DNA of 64,000 nt from Actinomyces marmotae. Lineage in GTDB: Bacteria; Actinomycetota; Actinomycetes; Actinomycetales; Actinomycetaceae. The translations under genes and the position numbers were made by a program. Each line of letters begins with the position of its first letter. The first letter of the stretch is position 1. A model generated the notes under the pieces. That model was not told where the DNA came from, searched no databases, and saw only the letters and a list, made by a program, of their open reading frames with translations. Location: NCBI RefSeq assembly GCF_013177295.1, contig NZ_CP053642.1, positions 1,922,001 to 1,986,000 of the forward strand. Reading direction: 5' to 3'. Shown here piece after piece: positions 27,022-36,817 of this stretch.

Positions 27022-28743
27022 TCAGTGCCGGCCGGCCTCGCCCGGCGCGGGCTCGTTGGCCCGGCGCCTCAGGGCGTCGGCCCGCAGCGCCTTGAGGGCG
27101 TGCATCGTCTCGTCCCCGCGCCCGAAGAGCCCATGGAGATGGCGGTAGATCTCGTAGAGGCGATCGTATTGGACCGCCGCGCTCTCGTTGGGCTCGTAGA
27201 TCCTCTCGGAGACGCCGCCCATCGCGGTCGCCGCGGCGGGAAGGTCCGGGTGGGCGCCGGCGGCGACGGCCGCGAAGATCGAGGATCCGTGGGCCCCGGC
27301 CTGGATGGTGGAGGCGGTCAGCAGGCGTCTCCTGGTGATGTCGGCGTACATCTGCATGAGGAACCCGTCCTTGATGAGGCCGCCGGCAACGCGCACCTCG
27401 GTGACGGGCACGCCGTGGGACTCGAAGTTCTCGATGATGACGCGGGCGCCGAAGGCGGTGGACTCCAGGAGCGCGCGGTACTGGTCCTCGGGGCGGGTCA
27501 CGAGCGTCTGGCCGATCATGAGGCCGGTGAGCTGGGAGTCGACCAGTGGGGACCGGTTGCCGTTCCACCAGTCGAGGGCCACCAGGCCGTGCTCGCCGAT
27601 CTCCTGCTCGGCGGCCAGGCGGGCCAGGAGCGCGAAGATCGAGATGCCCTCGGACTCGGCCTGGATGAAGTACGAGCGCGGCACGTTGTTCTCGATGAAC
27701 CAGGCGAAGGAGTCCCCCACCGCGCTCTGACCGGCCTCGTAGCCCCATGTGCCCTCGGAGATGCCGCCGTCGACGACGCCGAAGACGCCCGGCACCTCCA
27801 CGCACTCCTCGGCGGGCAGGACCCAGCAGGTCGAGGTGCCGAGGATCCCGGTGAGCTGACCGGGGCGAACCGCGTTGACCGAGGCGGCGTGGACATGGGC
27901 GTCGATGTTGCCCGCGGCCACGGGGGTGCCCTCGCGCAGTCCGAAGGCCTGTGCGTACTCCGCCCTCAGGCCCCCCACGGCCGTTCCGAGCGGGGCGATC
28001 GGGTGGCTCATGCGCGTGGCGTAGACGTCGGCGAAGTCGGGGTTGAGGGCGCCGAGGAACTCCTCGGAGGGGTAGACGCCGTCCTGGAGCATGCGCTTGT
28101 AGCCGGAATCGGAGGCCGAGTAGGCCAAGGTTCCGGTCAGGCGCCATGTGAGCCAGTCGAGCATGTCGACGATCTCTGCCGTGGCGGCGTAGAGGTCAGG
28201 GGCCTTCTCGAGGGTCTCCAGCGCCTTGGGCAGGAGCATCTCGGCGGACAGGATGCCGCCGTAACGGGGCAGCCAGGCCTCGCCGCGCTTCTTGGCGAGA
28301 TCGACGATGCGGTCGGCCTGGCCCTGCGCCCCGTGGTGCTTCCACAGCTTGACGTAGGCGTGGGGGTTGTTGGCGAATTCGGGCTTGTCGCACATGGGCA
28401 TGCCGTCGGAATCGGTGACGACGACGGTGGCGGAGGTGACGTCGAGCCCCACCCCGATGATGTCGGCGCTACTAACCCTGGAGGCGCGCACGGCGGCGGC
28501 GCTGGCGGCACACATGGACTCCAGGTAGTCGCCGGGCACCTGGAGGGCGAACTCCGGGGGCAGCTCGCGGTTGTCACCGGCGGTCAAGCGCCGGTCCATG
28601 ATCGGGGTGGCGTACTCGCTCACGGCATCGGCGAGGATCTCGCCGTCGGATACGCGGGTGACGACGGCACGCACGGACAGCGTGCCGAAGTCGAGGCCCA
28701 GGGTGCAGGCCCCGTTCCTGGAGGGCGCTCCTGTGATTGTCAT
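27022..28743 (-). CDS. Ribulokinase AraB-like FGGY carbohydrate kinase
   Basis: This FGGY kinase phosphorylates ribulose (or a related ketopentose) with ATP. The 573-residue length and motifs match AraB: 'LGLDFGTLSVRAVVTRVSDG' at the N-terminus, 'VKLWKHHGAQGQADRI', 'MLDWLTWRLTG', 'GNIDAHVHAASV', 'LGTSTCWV', 'ALDWWNGNRSPLVDSQLTG' and 'VRVAGGLIKDGFLMQMYADI'. No arabinose isomerase (araA) is present here, so the substrate may be a ketopentose from a pentitol. It lies 92 bases after the AraM-like gene. Confidence 0.88.
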   Translation of the reverse strand: MTITGAPSRNGACTLGLDFGTLSVRAVVTRVSDGEILADAVSEYATPIMDRRLTAGDNRELPPEFALQVPGDYLESMCAASAAAVRASRVSSADIIGVGLDVTSATVVVTDSDGMPMCDKPEFANNPHAYVKLWKHHGAQGQADRIVDLAKKRGEAWLPRYGGILSAEMLLPKALETLEKAPDLYAATAEIVDMLDWLTWRLTGTLAYSASDSGYKRMLQDGVYPSEEFLGALNPDFADVYATRMSHPIAPLGTAVGGLRAEYAQAFGLREGTPVAAGNIDAHVHAASVNAVRPGQLTGILGTSTCWVLPAEECVEVPGVFGVVDGGISEGTWGYEAGQSAVGDSFAWFIENNVPRSYFIQAESEGISIFALLARLAAEQEIGEHGLVALDWWNGNRSPLVDSQLTGLMIGQTLVTRPEDQYRALLESTAFGARVIIENFESHGVPVTEVRVAGGLIKDGFLMQMYADITRRRLLTASTIQAGAHGSSIFAAVAAGAHPDLPAAATAMGGVSERIYEPNESAAVQYDRLYEIYRHLHGLFGRGDETMHALKALRADALRRRANEPAPGEAGRH

Positions 28744-28835
28744 GGTGCTCGTCGCTCCTTCGCATTCAGGGTCACGGTGGGTGGTCGGTCAGGGGCCCAG
28801 CGGGCCCCCGCGTGCTGCCGGGTCTCGACCGGCGG

Positions 28836-30224
28836 TCAGCCCCGCTCCTCATGGGGGTGGCGCCCCCAGTAGCCCTGGGGGGAGAAGAGGGCGTCGACGA
28901 CGTCGTCGAGCAGCCCGAGGTCGGTCAGGGCATCAAGGATGGTGTAGCGGGGCCGGATCATCTGGGCCTTGGCGTGGGTCGCCCGGAAGCGCCCCATGTC
29001 GATCCCAATCATCTCGGGATGGTAGGGCGCGCCCACGGCCTTGAGGCGGTCGGCCACCTCCTGTGGGCTCATGAGCAGGGGGCGGACCCGCTCGACCACG
29101 CGCGGCCAGGCCCTCTTGATGGCGGTGATGCGCTCACGCAGGGCGTCACCGGTGAGGTTCTTGCCGACGGCATGCCCCACCGCCTCCTGCGCGATGCGCG
29201 GGATGAGGGCCCGGCGCACGGCGGCCTCGATCTCCTCATCGGCGCGGGCCCGCGCGACGACCTCGTCGGCGTCGATCGCTTCCACGAAACCGGGTCCGCG
29301 GCTCAGGATCTCCTCCCACATGGCGCAGGAGGCGATGGTGCCGATGCCGACCTTCATGCCGTGGGACAGCGGCGGCTCCCAGTCCAGGCCGTGCCCCTCC
29401 ATCTCCCACACGTGGGAGAACTGGTGCCCCGCCCCGGAGGCGGGTCGGGAGGACTGGGCGGCCTGCATAGCCAGACCGGACATGATGTTGCCCTCGGCCA
29501 GGCCCCTGATGGCCCCGGGGTCTCCCGCTCCAATGCGCCCGGGATCGGCCAGGGCGTCGCGCAGCGGGCCCTGGACCAGGTCCCACACGTCGTCGTCGAT
29601 GGGCTCGATGCCGAGTTCGTCGGCGAGCACCCAGTCGGCCCCGGCGGGGATCTTCTCGATGAGGTCGCCGTAGCCGGTGGCGGTCAGTCGCCTGGGGGCG
29701 GCGGCGATGACGCCGAGGTCCGCCACGAGGCCCGCGGGGGCCGGGCAGCCGCGGGTGATCTTGAAGCCGTCCTTGGAGATCGAGGCCCCGAAGGAGGCGT
29801 AGCCGTCCACGGAGGCGGCGGTGCACACGTTCATGTAGGGGCGGGAGAGCTCCCCGGAGGCGAGCTTGGCGATGTCGTTGAGCGTGCCCGCGGCGATGGA
29901 GCACACGATGGCATCCTCGAAGGGCCTGATGCGCTCGCGCAGGATCTCGACGTTCTCATAGCCGGCGTAGAGCGTCGGGGTGCCGGGGAAGATGCAGGGC
30001 TCGATGGCCTCGACCCCGGCGGCCGCCAGGGAGTCCACCACGGGCCGGCCCGCCGCGGCGAAGGTGTTCTCGTCGGCGACGACGATGGCCCGCTTGCCGG
30101 GGAACAGATCGGCGAAGAGGGGGCCCGTGGCGCCCAGGGCGTCGTCGCCGAAGGCGATGCGCCTGGTATCGGTCGCGGTGGCAAGGGCCCGGGTGATGAG
30201 GTCGGTGTTCGAGAACTGTGTCAT
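28836..30224 (-). CDS. sn-glycerol-1-phosphate dehydrogenase (AraM-like)
   Basis: An iron-containing-alcohol-dehydrogenase-fold enzyme of the G1PDH/AraM family, which reduces DHAP to sn-glycerol-1-phosphate. The 462-residue protein carries 'AIVVADENTFAAAG', the NAD site 'VCSIAAGTLNDIAKLASGEL', 'VCTAASVDGYASFGASI' and metal-site histidines in 'GAGHQFSHVWEM' and 'LSHGMKVGIGT'. ATG 30224 has GAAGGAAG upstream. In Bacillus AraM sits in the arabinose operon beside AraL; here it again accompanies an AraB and a HAD phosphatase. Another polyol phosphate could be the true substrate. Confidence 0.87.
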   Translation of the reverse strand: MTQFSNTDLITRALATATDTRRIAFGDDALGATGPLFADLFPGKRAIVVADENTFAAAGRPVVDSLAAAGVEAIEPCIFPGTPTLYAGYENVEILRERIRPFEDAIVCSIAAGTLNDIAKLASGELSRPYMNVCTAASVDGYASFGASISKDGFKITRGCPAPAGLVADLGVIAAAPRRLTATGYGDLIEKIPAGADWVLADELGIEPIDDDVWDLVQGPLRDALADPGRIGAGDPGAIRGLAEGNIMSGLAMQAAQSSRPASGAGHQFSHVWEMEGHGLDWEPPLSHGMKVGIGTIASCAMWEEILSRGPGFVEAIDADEVVARARADEEIEAAVRRALIPRIAQEAVGHAVGKNLTGDALRERITAIKRAWPRVVERVRPLLMSPQEVADRLKAVGAPYHPEMIGIDMGRFRATHAKAQMIRPRYTILDALTDLGLLDDVVDALFSPQGYWGRHPHEERG

Positions 30225-30256
30225 GGATCGTGCTTCCTTCCTGGGATTCAGGCGCG

Positions 30257-31819
30257 TCAGACGAGGTGGTCGACCATCCCGTGGGAGAGATCCCGCAGGC
30301 GCGGGTAGGTCTCCATGTACTTGCGGAGGTAGAACCGGTACTCCTCGTGGACGTCTGGGCGCGGCTCGATGCGGTCGGTCTCGCGCACCATGTTTCGGAC
30401 GGCATCCTGGATGGAGGGGTACTGCCCGGCGCCGACGGCCGCAAGCACGCACGAGCCCAGGACGACGGCGTCGCCCACCTCGGTGAGGGTGACGGGAACA
30501 CCGGTGACATCGGCGTGCATCTGCATCCAGTCACGGGACTTGGTGGCGCCGCCGCAGGCGACGAGCTCGGTGGTGGCGAAGCCGGCGTCCTTGAACGCCC
30601 GCAGCACGTGGGCGGTTCCGTAGCAGACGGCCTCCTGGATGGCCCGGTAGAACTCCTCCGGCGTGGTGCCCAGGGTGAGTCCCCATACGATGCCGCGCGC
30701 CTTGGAGTCGGTGTACGGGGTGCGGTTGCCCTGGAAGTACTCGTTGATGATGAGGCCGTTGGAGCCGACCGGCACATGGGCGCTGCGCTCGTCGAGGATC
30801 TTGTAGGGGTTGTAGCCCAGGCGCTCCGCAGCGGAGGCGACGTCGGCGGCGAAGTTGTCCTTGAACCACTTGAGCACAGAGCCCGAGGAGACCAGGCCGC
30901 CCTCGCAGGTGTACTGGCCGGGCAGGACGCCGTCGGTGTAGCCGCCGAAGAAGCCGCTGCCGTGCAGGGGCTTGGGCGACTGGCCGGTGATGACATGGGA
31001 GGAGCCGGTGATGATGGCGGTCTTGCCGGGCTCGACGACGCCCAGGCCGATCTGCCCCGCCCAGGCGTCGGCGCAGCCCTGGGCGACCGGCGTCCCGGGC
31101 AGTAGGCCGAGGTCGCTGGCGGCGGCGGTGGTTAGCCCGCCGACGGGCATGCCGAGGTCGAGGATGCGCTCGGGGATTTTGTCGAAGACGTCGCCGCAGC
31201 CGATGTGCTCGTAGAACTCGACCGGCCAGCCGCCCTTGTCGCGGTTGTAGTACATGCGCAGGGCCGCGGAGTTGATGTTGAGGGTCCACTCGCCGGTGAG
31301 CTTGTGGGTGAGCCACTCGGGGGCGTCGACGAGCCGGTGGGCGGCCCTGTAGACCTCGGGCTCGTTCTCCTTGAGCCAGGCGGCCTTGAAGGGGTACCAC
31401 TCTGCGGTCGCCCCCATGGTGCCGCCGCCGTTGTACAGGCGGGCCCAGTGGTCGATCGTCTCGGCGCGGGCGGCCTGCTCGGAGGCTCGCACATCCATCC
31501 ACATGATCGCCGGGCGCAACTCCCGGCCGTTGGCGTCCACGGCGACGACGGTCATCGTCGTAGCGTCATAGGAGATGCCGGCGATGTGGCGGCCGGGGAT
31601 GCCCGTCTCGTTGAGGACCCGGTAGACGGCGGCCCTGAGGGCGTCCCACCAGTCTCCGGGGCTTTGCTCGGCCCGGCCCGGGCGGGGGTGGGCGGTGGGG
31701 TAGGGGGCGGCGGCGAAGGCGATCGGGTGACCGGAGAGGTCGAAGATCGCCGCGCGGCAGGACTCCGTTCCGAAATCGATGCCGAGCAGGTAGGGGCCTT
31801 CGTATCCAGGACTGACCAT
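30257..31819 (-). CDS. FGGY-family carbohydrate kinase, second paralogue
   Basis: The 520-residue kinase begins 'YLLGIDFGTESCRAAIFDL' (phosphate 1 loop), has 'WMDVRASEQAAR', 'LVDAPEWLTHKLTGEW', 'ITGSSHVITGQ' (phosphate 2), 'NRTPYTDSKARGI' and 'VACGGATKSRDWMQMHADVT' (adenosine motif). It is distinct from the AraB-like kinase in the same operon, so two different ketoses or polyols are probably phosphorylated. ATG 31819 has AAGGAGA 6 bases upstream. Candidates include ribulose, xylulose, erythritol or erythrulose. Confidence 0.87.
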   Translation of the reverse strand: MVSPGYEGPYLLGIDFGTESCRAAIFDLSGHPIAFAAAPYPTAHPRPGRAEQSPGDWWDALRAAVYRVLNETGIPGRHIAGISYDATTMTVVAVDANGRELRPAIMWMDVRASEQAARAETIDHWARLYNGGGTMGATAEWYPFKAAWLKENEPEVYRAAHRLVDAPEWLTHKLTGEWTLNINSAALRMYYNRDKGGWPVEFYEHIGCGDVFDKIPERILDLGMPVGGLTTAAASDLGLLPGTPVAQGCADAWAGQIGLGVVEPGKTAIITGSSHVITGQSPKPLHGSGFFGGYTDGVLPGQYTCEGGLVSSGSVLKWFKDNFAADVASAAERLGYNPYKILDERSAHVPVGSNGLIINEYFQGNRTPYTDSKARGIVWGLTLGTTPEEFYRAIQEAVCYGTAHVLRAFKDAGFATTELVACGGATKSRDWMQMHADVTGVPVTLTEVGDAVVLGSCVLAAVGAGQYPSIQDAVRNMVRETDRIEPRPDVHEEYRFYLRKYMETYPRLRDLSHGMVDHLV

Positions 31820-31898
31820 CGTTGGTCTCCTTTCCTCGTGTCGTCTCTTCGTGTCGTGGCGCCGGTGCCGTCGCGTGATCGGCGTCGGACGGGCTTGG

Positions 31899-32792
31899 TC
31901 AGGGGACGGGGTCGGCGTCCTCGCTCCAGCCGAGCTCCTCCCACGCGGCGGCGGGGATGAGCCGGTCGATGCGGTCCAGGACGTAGGTGGGGCGGTCGGC
32001 GCTGTCGAGGGCCAGGGCCTCGGCGAGGGTGGACTCACCCGTGAGCGGCATCGCGGAGCGCATGCCGGTGCGCGCCGCCATCTGGATATCCGTGCTGAGC
32101 CGATCGCCGACCATCACGCACCGCTCGGGCCTGACGTCGAGGTCGCCGATGGCGGCCTGGAGCATCGAGGCGTTGGGCTTGCCGATGACGGTGCGGCAGG
32201 TGGTGCCGGTACAGGCCTCGATCGCGGCGATGACGGCGGCGCAGTCGGGCTGGCCGCGCCCACCGGGGAAGGGGCAGAAGCGGTCGGGGTTGGTGGCGAT
32301 GAAGAAGGCCCGCTTGTGGAACCAGATGGCGTCGAAGGCGATCTGGAGTTTGCGGTAATCGAAGGCACGGTCGTAGGAGGCGATGATGATGTCGATCTCC
32401 TCGGGGTCCTCGCTCTGCGCGATGCCGGCCCGGGCCAGCGCGCGCTTGAGCGGATCCTCGGCGATGGCGAAGACGGTGGCATCGGGGTGGTGGGACGTCA
32501 GCCAGCGCACGGTGGTGACCACCGTGTTGGCGATCTCGCCCACCGGGGTCGGCAGGCCGAGGCGGGCGAGCTTGTCGGCGTACTGGTCGGGGTCCTTGGT
32601 GGGGTTGTTGGACAGGAAGCGCACGGGGATGGCCCGGCGGCGCAGCTCGGTGATGAGGCGCTTGGCTCCCGGCAGGAGCTCATCGCCGAGGTAGATGGTG
32701 CCGTCCATGTCGAAGACGTAGGCGTCGTAGAGCTCGGTGGGCCAGTCGTGGGCGGTGCTGGGGGCGGTGTTGGGTGGACGCGTGTCGCTCAT
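31899..32792 (-). CDS. HAD-IIA sugar phosphatase (NagD/AraL-like)
   Basis: The 297-residue hydrolase has motif I 'YVFDMDGTIYLGDELLPGA' (nucleophile Asp and DxDGT), motif II 'RFLSNNPTKDP' and motif IV 'CVMVGDRLSTDIQMAARTGM', with the C2 cap between. HAD-IIA enzymes such as AraL and NagD dephosphorylate small sugar phosphates and may protect cells from toxic sugar-phosphate build-up. That role would fit an operon with two kinases. It lies between the FGGY kinase and the membrane protein, with gaps of about 75 bases. Confidence 0.87.
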   Translation of the reverse strand: MSDTRPPNTAPSTAHDWPTELYDAYVFDMDGTIYLGDELLPGAKRLITELRRRAIPVRFLSNNPTKDPDQYADKLARLGLPTPVGEIANTVVTTVRWLTSHHPDATVFAIAEDPLKRALARAGIAQSEDPEEIDIIIASYDRAFDYRKLQIAFDAIWFHKRAFFIATNPDRFCPFPGGRGQPDCAAVIAAIEACTGTTCRTVIGKPNASMLQAAIGDLDVRPERCVMVGDRLSTDIQMAARTGMRSAMPLTGESTLAEALALDSADRPTYVLDRIDRLIPAAAWEELGWSEDADPVP

Positions 32793-32865
32793 GAGTGCTT
32801 CCAGGGGTCATGGGGGCGTTTCGGGCAGGGGCTCCCCGGGAACGCCCCGGTCGGAGGCGGAGGAG

Positions 32866-33831
32866 TCAGACGGCGAGCAGGGTCAGGTGGATGAGGGTGG
32901 TCATGATCCAGATCACCCCGGCCGGCGGGTCGATGTGCGTGTCGCCGTGGTAGTAGGTGAGGCGCGCGATGACGAACTCGGCGACGAAGCCCGACAGGAC
33001 GCCGAAGACGGTGCCGATGGCCAGGGCCGCCCATCCATTGCCGGTGGCGAGCCAGAACTGCGCGCCGGCCAGACCCGCGATGATGGTGATGTGGTGGGTG
33101 ACATTGACCCTCTGCCCTGCCACCAGCAGGAAGATGCAAAGAGCTGAGATGGCGAAGGGCAGGGTGTGGGCATTGCCCACTACTGCGGCCGCCGCATCCT
33201 CGGGCAGGTGCGCCCGGGCGTAGGAGGCCAGCACGATCGCGCCGCCGGAGGCCATGACGGCGGCCCCCAGGGCGACGGTGCCGAGCTGCCCCGGCGTCTC
33301 CTGGTGATCGAGCCAGCGGTGCGAGCCCTGTGGCCGGGTCGGGGCGTGGAGGACGCCGGTGGAGCCGAAGATGAGGCGGGAGGCGCAGCCGGACAGGAAC
33401 ACCGTCAGGGCCACGGAGTCGGTGTGGCTTCCGAACCAGGGGATGAGCGCGATGAGGCGCTGCACGATCAAACCTGCCACCCCGAATCCCGCGGCCACCC
33501 ACAGGACCGAGGGATCCTTGAGGCTGCCCAGCGGCGTATCGATATCCCGCCCAGTGGCGAGCAGCTTCTTCTTCGCCGAGTAGGCGGATCCGGCGGCAGC
33601 TCCCGCGAAGGCGATATGCGGCCCGAAGACGGGCCCGAAGGCGACATAGTCGAAGAAGAAGGTGCTGCCCGTCGAAGCGGCGATCCCAAAACCGGTCAGG
33701 ATCATAACGCCGGTGAATCCGAAAGCGTTGTTCGCTCCGACGATGGCGCCGATAATGCCTCCGACGCAGGCCGCTAGGAGCCAGAACAAATCCAGGTTCT
33801 CCAGTAGGGGAAATGTTGTATCAGGTGTCAT
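32866..33831 (-). CDS. Unrecognised polytopic membrane protein, candidate polyol transporter
   Basis: I do not recognise the family. The 321-residue protein has about nine hydrophobic stretches. The first ('LFWLLAACVGGIIGAIVGAN') runs into 'NAFGFTGVMILTGFGIA', and later ones include 'VLWVAAGFGVAGLIVQRLIA' and 'HHITIIAGLAGAQFWLATGN'. Charged loops carry 'SRLIFGSTGVLHAPTRPQG' and an acidic/His C-terminal pair 'YYHGDTHIDPPAG'. No signal peptide or ATPase is present. It is the only membrane protein in the rpiB-to-sorC operon, so a role in uptake of the operon's substrate is a fair inference. Confidence 0.65.
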   Translation of the reverse strand: MTPDTTFPLLENLDLFWLLAACVGGIIGAIVGANNAFGFTGVMILTGFGIAASTGSTFFFDYVAFGPVFGPHIAFAGAAAGSAYSAKKKLLATGRDIDTPLGSLKDPSVLWVAAGFGVAGLIVQRLIALIPWFGSHTDSVALTVFLSGCASRLIFGSTGVLHAPTRPQGSHRWLDHQETPGQLGTVALGAAVMASGGAIVLASYARAHLPEDAAAAVVGNAHTLPFAISALCIFLLVAGQRVNVTHHITIIAGLAGAQFWLATGNGWAALAIGTVFGVLSGFVAEFVIARLTYYHGDTHIDPPAGVIWIMTTLIHLTLLAV

Positions 33832-33911
33832 TCTTCATCCTTGAGGTGCTGCGGTGGTCGGGGAGCGCCTCACCCGGGCGCGCAGGGGGTTGGCTAGGGG
33901 CGGGGCGGGGA

Positions 33912-34370
33912 TCAGACGCCGGACTCGTAGGACTCCAGGGCGGCCACCTTGCGGGCCGACGGCGAGGAGGGGTCGAAGACGTGGCCGAGCCACTCGCTCA
34001 CGAGCCTTCGGGCGAGCTCGATGCCGATGACGCGCTGGCCGAGGGTCAGGACCTGGGCGTTATTGGACTTGATGAGGCGCTCCACCGAGAAAGAGTCATG
34101 GGCGACGCAGGCGCGGATACCAGGGACCTTGTTGGCGCTGATCGCCATCCCCATTCCGGTGCCGCAGAGCAGGAGGCCGCGATCGGCGTCGCCATCAGAG
34201 ATCATCCGGGCGGCTTTGACGGCGACGTGGGGGTAATCAATGCTCTCCCCTTCCGACACGCCGGCGTCGATCACCTTATCGACGCGCGGATCACCATTGA
34301 GATCCCTCGCCAGCGCCTCCTTGTAATCAATGGCGGCGTCATCACAGGCAACGACGATTCTGTATCCCAT
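33912..34370 (-). CDS. RpiB/LacAB-family sugar-phosphate isomerase
   Basis: The 152-residue protein belongs to the ribose-5-phosphate isomerase B family. It has '[20 protein letters not shown]', '[13 protein letters not shown]' and '[20 protein letters not shown]', with the Cys general base in 'CGTGMG', and '[13 protein letters not shown]'. RpiB relatives also act on allose, galactose-6-P and erythrulose phosphates. As first gene of the leftward operon, divergent from transketolase, it could feed a ketose phosphate to the pentose phosphate pool. Confidence 0.92.
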   Translation of the reverse strand: MGYRIVVACDDAAIDYKEALARDLNGDPRVDKVIDAGVSEGESIDYPHVAVKAARMISDGDADRGLLLCGTGMGMAISANKVPGIRACVAHDSFSVERLIKSNNAQVLTLGQRVIGIELARRLVSEWLGHVFDPSSPSARKVAALESYESGV

Positions 34371-34721
34371 ATGCGGCCTCCTCGCTCGCCCGCACCATTC
34401 CGCCTGGAGCCTCTCAAGCCCCGGGGAGAGACGGATGATGCGGTGGTTGATACGCGCTTCTCATATTCCTGAATTGCGGCGAATTCGACAATCGGTTGCA
34501 CACATGAGCAGTTTCCGCCGAGCCCCTGCCGCCGCGCCGGAGCCGGTGGTATCGCACCGCGCCCAGAGCGCTCAGCGCCCTGGCGCCCCCGACACCCCCG
34601 CCGGGGGCGCGCACATATGAGCGGCGCGGCGCTGGCTCCCGGCGCCTCGGCGTGCTTCGTTAGTGTGTGAATCAACAACCGCACCAGCCCAGCCCAGGGA
34701 CCGCCGTCCTAGGAGGAACGC
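34371..34721. promoter_or_regulatory. Divergent promoter region rpiB operon / transketolase
   Basis: This 351-base gap has no gene I can support. Two related elements, GCACACATGAGCA (34498-34510) and GCACATATGAGC (34611-34622), are direct repeats 113 bases apart. A 9-bp hairpin (34583-34591 with 34602-34610, arm GCGCCCCCG) lies between them. The paired elements could bind the operon's SorC regulator; this is inference. Confidence 0.45.
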
Positions 34722-36806
34722 ATGACCGCACCCGCACTGTTGACCGACCTCGACCTCAAGGCCATCGCCGCGTCCAAGGCGCTGGCGGCCGACGCCGTCG
34801 AGAAGGCCGGATCCGGGCACCCCGGCACCCCCATCTCCCTGGCCGGCGTCGCCTACCTGCTCTATCAGAAGGAGATGGCCGGCGATCCCGCCGACCCGGC
34901 CTGGCTGGGCCGCGACCGCTTCGTGCTGTCCATCGGGCACGCCTCACTGCTCCAGTACATCCAGCTCGCCCTGGCCGGCTACGGCCTGGAGATCAGCGAC
35001 ATCGCCGCCCTGCGCTCATGGGGCTCCCTGACCCCGGGCCACCCCGAGTTCGGGCACACCGCCGGCATCGAGACCACCACCGGGCCGCTGGGCGCGGGAA
35101 TCGCCAACGCCGTGGGCATGGCCATGGCCGCGCGCAGGGAGCACGGCCTCTTCGACGCCTCCACCCCCGCCGGCGAGTCCGTCTTCGACCACTACGTCTA
35201 CACAATCGTGGGCGACGGGTGCCTCCAGGAGGGCGTGGCCTCCGAGGCCGCCTCCCTGGCGGGCACCCAGCAGCTGGGCAACCTCATCGCCATCTACGAC
35301 GACAACGACATCTCCATCGAGGGCAACACCGACATCGCCTTCACCGAGGACCCCTCCGCCCGCTTCGCCGCCTACGGCTGGCAGGTGCTCGACGTCGACT
35401 GGAAGGCCGGCGGCCAGTACCACGAGGACTACGACGCGCTGCACGCCGCCCTCGTCCAGGCGCGCGCCGAGACCGCCCGGCCCACGCTCATCCGCCTGCG
35501 CACGATCATCGCCTGGCCCTCACCCACCAAGCAGGGCGATGAGTCCTCGCACGGCGCCAAGCTCGGCGTCGAGGAGGTCGCCGGCCTCAAGCGGGCCCTC
35601 GGGCTCGACCCGGAGGCCGACTTCCAGATGCCGTCCGAGGTCCTGGAGCACACCCGCGCCCAGGCCGCTAAGCGCGCCGCCGCCCTGCGCGCCGACTGGG
35701 ACGCCCGCTTCGCCGCCTGGCAGGCCGCCGCCCCCGAGGGCTCCGCGCTTCTGGAGCGCCTGCGCGCCGGTCGGCTCCCCGAGGGGCTGGACGCCGCCCT
35801 GCCCCGCTGGGAGCCCGGCGACGCCGTGGCCACTCGATCCGCCTCCGGCAAGACCCTGAGCGCCCTCGCCCCCGTGGTGCCCGAGCTGTGGGGCGGCTCG
35901 GCGGACCTGGCGGGGTCGAACAACACGACGATGGCCGGCGAGCCCTCCTTCCTGCCGCCCTCCCTGGCGGTGAGCCAGGGCGATGGCCCCTACGGGCGCA
36001 CCATCCACTTCGGGGTCCGCGAGCACGCGATGGGCTCGATCCTCAATGGCATCGCCCTGGATGGCCTGACCCGCCCCTACGGCGGCACCTTCATGGTGTT
36101 CTCCGACTACATGCGCCCGGCCGTGCGCCTGGCGGCGCTCATGGGCATCGGCTCGGTGTTCGTCTGGACCCACGACTCCATCGGCGTGGGTGAGGACGGC
36201 CCCACCCACCAGCCCATCGAGCACCTGGCGGCCCTCCGCGCCATCCCGGGCTTCGCCGTCGTGCGGCCCGCGGACGCCAACGAGACCGCGGCCGCCTGGG
36301 CGGAGATCCTGCGCCGCCGCCACGAGCCGGTCGGCGTGGTCCTGTCGCGCCAGAACCTCACCGTGAGCGCCACCCCCGAGGCTGCCGCCGAGGGCGTGCG
36401 CCGGGGCGCCTATGTCCTGGCCGACGCCGTCGACGCCTCCGGGGCGCCGGCCGATCCCGCCGTCGTCATCATCGCCACCGGCTCCGAGGTGGGCGTGGCC
36501 ATGGACGCGCGCGAGCGCCTGGGCGCCGCGGGCACCCCGGCCCGCGTGGTCTCCGCGCCGTGCCTGGAGTGGTTCGCCGAGCAGGACGAGGCCTACCGCG
36601 CCTCCGTGCTGCCCGCCGGTGCCGTGCGGGTCTCCGTGGAGGCCGGAATCGCGATGGGCTGGCGCGAGATCGTGGGCGACTCGGGGGCGATCGTGTCCCT
36701 CGACCACTACGGCGCCTCAGCGCCCGGACCGCGCCTGTTCGAGGAGTACGGCTTCACCGGCGAGCATGTCGCCGAGGCGGCCGCCCAAGCCCTCGCCCGC
36801 GCCTGA
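34722..36806 (+). CDS. tkt: Transketolase
   Basis: Transketolase moves two-carbon units between sugar phosphates using thiamine diphosphate. The 694-residue protein has '[20 protein letters not shown]', the TPP-binding motif from '[20 protein letters not shown]' to 'IYDDND', '[13 protein letters not shown]' and the C-terminal half '[20 protein letters not shown]', '[20 protein letters not shown]'. CTAGGAGGAA precedes ATG 34722. Its location divergent from an rpiB-kinase operon suggests it is a pathway-specific copy rather than the housekeeping one, which often sits beside transaldolase. Confidence 0.94.
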   Translation: MTAPALLTDLDLKAIAASKALAADAVEKAGSGHPGTPISLAGVAYLLYQKEMAGDPADPAWLGRDRFVLSIGHASLLQYIQLALAGYGLEISDIAALRSWGSLTPGHPEFGHTAGIETTTGPLGAGIANAVGMAMAARREHGLFDASTPAGESVFDHYVYTIVGDGCLQEGVASEAASLAGTQQLGNLIAIYDDNDISIEGNTDIAFTEDPSARFAAYGWQVLDVDWKAGGQYHEDYDALHAALVQARAETARPTLIRLRTIIAWPSPTKQGDESSHGAKLGVEEVAGLKRALGLDPEADFQMPSEVLEHTRAQAAKRAAALRADWDARFAAWQAAAPEGSALLERLRAGRLPEGLDAALPRWEPGDAVATRSASGKTLSALAPVVPELWGGSADLAGSNNTTMAGEPSFLPPSLAVSQGDGPYGRTIHFGVREHAMGSILNGIALDGLTRPYGGTFMVFSDYMRPAVRLAALMGIGSVFVWTHDSIGVGEDGPTHQPIEHLAALRAIPGFAVVRPADANETAAAWAEILRRRHEPVGVVLSRQNLTVSATPEAAAEGVRRGAYVLADAVDASGAPADPAVVIIATGSEVGVAMDARERLGAAGTPARVVSAPCLEWFAEQDEAYRASVLPAGAVRVSVEAGIAMGWREIVGDSGAIVSLDHYGASAPGPRLFEEYGFTGEHVAEAAAQALARA

Positions 36807-36817
36807 CGCCACCCCGG

